DNA of 8,194 nt from Bacteroidota bacterium (GTDB lineage Bacteria; Bacteroidota; UBA10030; UBA6906): positions 1 through 8,194 of the forward strand of contig JAERML010000043.1 of the NCBI GenBank assembly GCA_016844425.1, read 5' to 3'. Of the stretch, positions 6,366-8,194 are shown in pieces (within the stretch, counting starts at the first letter, position 1; every line of letters starts with the position of its first letter). The position numbers were made by a program, and so were the translations under genes. Below the pieces are notes generated by a model. That model searched no databases and was not told the DNA's origin. It saw only the letters and a list, made by a program, of their open reading frames with translations.

Positions 6366-7850
6366 ATGGCAAAACCGTTGAATGTGTTGTTTCTGTCCAG
6401 TGAAGTTGAGCCATTTGCCAAGACCGGTGGTCTCGCCGATGTTTCCGGTGCCCTTCCCCAAACCATCAAGTTGCTTGATCACGAAATCCGGATAATGATG
6501 CCCCGGTATGGAGGCATCAATGAACGGAAATTGAAGCTCCACGAGATGATCAGGCTCAAGGATATACCGGTTCCTATCGGCTCCAAAAGTGTTCTGGCAA
6601 GCGTCAAATCCTCTTTCTTAACCACTAACAATACCAAAGTCCAGGTGTACTTCCTGGACAATCACTCTCTTTTTGGCCGCTCGGGGCTCTATGTTCATCC
6701 TGACACCAAGAAGGACTACCCGGATAATGACGAGCGATTCATCTTCTTTGCCCGCGGCGTCCTCGAGACGTTGAAGAGAATGGGATGGCAGCCGGATATC
6801 ATCCACTGCAATGACTGGCAAACGGGGCTTGTGCCGGCTTATTTGAAAACACTTTACAAGGACGATCCGTTCTACAAGGACACGAAGACCATCTTCACAA
6901 TCCATAACATGGCGTACCAGGGAGTCTTCCCGAAATCTTCATTCCCGAAGACTGGCTTGCCCAAAGAACTGTTTTCGGAAAAAGGAGTCGGGGCGTGGGG
7001 AAACTTGAATATGTTGAAGTCAGGACTCGTCTTTTCCGACGCGATCGCCACAGTCAGTGAGAAGTATGCCGAGGAAATCCGCAGTTCGGACGAATACGGC
7101 TGCGGTTTGCAGGATATCCTTGCAAGAAGGAAGTCGGATCTTTGCGGTATCATTAACGGCATCGACTACAACGTGTGGAACCCGGCGGTCGATGAATTGA
7201 TCCCCCATCGATATGACTTCAAGACAATCGACTTGAAACAGGAGAATAAGCAGGCACTATTGGACAAGATGGGCCTGCCGACGATTCCCGGCATGCCACT
7301 GATCGGAATCATTTCCCGTCTCGCCGACCAAAAGGGTTTCGACCTCATCGGTGAGATCCTGGACGACATGATGAAATTGAACCTGCAAATCGTTGTGCTC
7401 GGAACAGGGGAGAAGCGGTATCACGATCTCTTTGAGCGCGCAGCCGCGAAATTCCCCGACCACATCGCCGTCCAACTGTCGTTCAACAATGATCTTGCCC
7501 ATTTGATCGAGGCGGGATCCGATATGTTCCTGATGCCTTCGCGGTACGAGCCGTGCGGACTGAACCAGCTCTACAGCCTCAAGTATGGCACCGTTCCCAT
7601 CGTGCGCGCAACGGGGGGACTGGATGACTCCATTGAGGATTTCTCTCCCGCAAACGGAAACGGCACGGGGTTCAAATTCACCAAGTACCAGAGCAGCGAG
7701 CTTCTGAAAACCATTCAGCGCGCAGTGCAAATATACGCCGACCAGACCATCTGGAGGAAGATCATCAGGAATGGTATGAGTAAGGACTTTTCGTGGGAGG
7801 CATCGGCAAAGAAATACCTTCAACTTTATCGCAGTGTAACAAGGAAGTGA
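6366..7850 (+). CDS. glgA: Glycogen synthase (ADP-glucose type, GT5)
   Basis: This 494-residue cytoplasmic glycosyltransferase of family GT5 adds glucose from ADP-glucose to the growing alpha-1,4-glucan in glycogen synthesis. The N-terminal Rossmann domain opens with SSEVEPFAKTGGLADV, whose KTGGLADV (19-26) binds the sugar nucleotide. HCNDWQTGLVP (147-157) and IHNMAYQG (179-186, His180) follow. The C-terminal domain has IINGIDYNVWNP (262-273), SRLADQKG (317-324, with Arg318 and Lys323), EPCGLNQLYSLKYGTVPIV (395-413, Glu395) and TGGLDDS (416-422). The Arg-Lys and Arg-Glu spacings (5 and 77) equal those of the E. coli catalytic residues as I recall them. The length is usual for the family and no key residue is missing. 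The ATG fits the family N-terminus, though no clear Shine-Dalgarno sequence precedes it. A donor preference for UDP-glucose cannot be excluded. The gene is divergent from porU and overlaps the next gene by 4 bases. Confidence 0.96.
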   Translation: MAKPLNVLFLSSEVEPFAKTGGLADVSGALPQTIKLLDHEIRIMMPRYGGINERKLKLHEMIRLKDIPVPIGSKSVLASVKSSFLTTNNTKVQVYFLDNHSLFGRSGLYVHPDTKKDYPDNDERFIFFARGVLETLKRMGWQPDIIHCNDWQTGLVPAYLKTLYKDDPFYKDTKTIFTIHNMAYQGVFPKSSFPKTGLPKELFSEKGVGAWGNLNMLKSGLVFSDAIATVSEKYAEEIRSSDEYGCGLQDILARRKSDLCGIINGIDYNVWNPAVDELIPHRYDFKTIDLKQENKQALLDKMGLPTIPGMPLIGIISRLADQKGFDLIGEILDDMMKLNLQIVVLGTGEKRYHDLFERAAAKFPDHIAVQLSFNNDLAHLIEAGSDMFLMPSRYEPCGLNQLYSLKYGTVPIVRATGGLDDSIEDFSPANGNGTGFKFTKYQSSELLKTIQRAVQIYADQTIWRKIIRNGMSKDFSWEASAKKYLQLYRSVTRK

Positions 7851-8194
7851 GCGACGGGAAGATCGGTGTGTTCCTGGACAGGGACGGGACGCTGAACGAA
7901 GAGAGGGACTTCATACGGGCACCGGAGGACCTCCACCTGATTCCTGGCGCGCCTGAGGCGGTGTGCATGCTGAATTCCAGGAGCATCATCGCATGCGTTA
8001 TCTCGAACCAGTCCGGGGTAGCTAGGGGATTTCTTACAGAGAGCGATCTGGCTCCCATCCACGCAAAGCTGACGCGCGAACTTCTGTTGGGTGGTGCAGT
8101 CATCGACCGGATTTATTATTGTCCCCACCATCCAACGGCTGGAGCTGCACCGTACAACATTGACTGTGATTGCCGCAAACCAAAACCCGGCATG
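7847..8194 (+). CDS. gmhB: D,D-heptose 1,7-bisphosphate 7-phosphatase, GmhB type (incomplete)
   Basis: This frame begins at GTG 7,847 and is open to the right edge (116 codons), so the C-terminus is missing. It is a HAD-superfamily phosphatase of subclass IIIA. VFLDRDGTLNEE (8-19) holds the nucleophile Asp11 and acid/base Asp13; VISNQSGVARG (51-61) is motif II. CPHH (92-95) and CDCRKPKPG (107-115) give the Cys-x-His...Cys-x-Cys zinc site, followed by the Lys of motif III. This zinc loop is typical of GmhB, which removes the 7-phosphate from D-glycero-D-manno-heptose bisphosphate in the pathway to nucleotide-activated heptose for lipopolysaccharide. The last HAD motif (GDxxxD) lies beyond the window. 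The GTG overlaps the glgA stop (GTGA) and AAGGA lies only one base upstream, so translation probably depends on ribosomes finishing glgA. The related histidinol-phosphatase branch is the main alternative. Confidence 0.88.
   Translation, partial: MSDGKIGVFLDRDGTLNEERDFIRAPEDLHLIPGAPEAVCMLNSRSIIACVISNQSGVARGFLTESDLAPIHAKLTRELLLGGAVIDRIYYCPHHPTAGAAPYNIDCDCRKPKPGM

Noticed and set aside
7257..7823. 188-codon minus-strand frame inside glgA
   Set aside because: It is antisense to a conserved enzyme gene and its product has no recognisable family features.

Overview
The window looks like chromosomal DNA from a Gram-negative bacterium of the Fibrobacterota-Chlorobiota-Bacteroidota (FCB) group. The main evidence is an adjacent porU-porV pair, the cell-surface sortase and outer-membrane shuttle of the type IX secretion system (T9SS). 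Base composition is moderate and looks even across the window, which argues against the AT-rich Flavobacteria. An Ignavibacteria- or Kapabacteria-like lineage fits, but the species cannot be named from this sequence alone. No mobile elements, tRNA or rRNA genes, CRISPR arrays or integration scars were seen.

Left block (minus strand, read right to left): porU (about 1,890-5,969), porV (659-1,807) and the start of a third secreted protein (2-613, running off the left edge) are separated by gaps of 82 and 45 bases, so they look like one operon. PorV carries T9SS cargo to the surface. PorU removes the cargo C-terminal signal and attaches the protein to the outer membrane. The third protein has a signal peptide and N-terminal features resembling M6 (immune-inhibitor-A-like) peptidases, so it may be a cargo of the system.

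Centre (5,970-6,365): a roughly 400-base divergent intergenic region. On the minus strand it has a near-consensus sigma-70-type promoter (TTGACA, 17 bp, TATATT) whose -35 box sits inside a perfect dyad. This is followed by a leader of about 215 nt ending in a terminator-like hairpin plus U-tract immediately before the porU ribosome binding site. A second hairpin shares two bases with the first, so the leader could be an attenuator. This is the most unusual part of the window.

Right block (plus strand): glgA, a complete bacterial glycogen/starch synthase (6,366-7,850), overlaps by 4 bases a GmhB-type D,D-heptose-bisphosphate phosphatase (7,847 to the right edge, incomplete). The first feeds carbohydrate storage; the second feeds nucleotide-heptose synthesis for lipopolysaccharide. 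No wholly new system is evident: the genes belong to known families, and the novelty candidates are regulatory.
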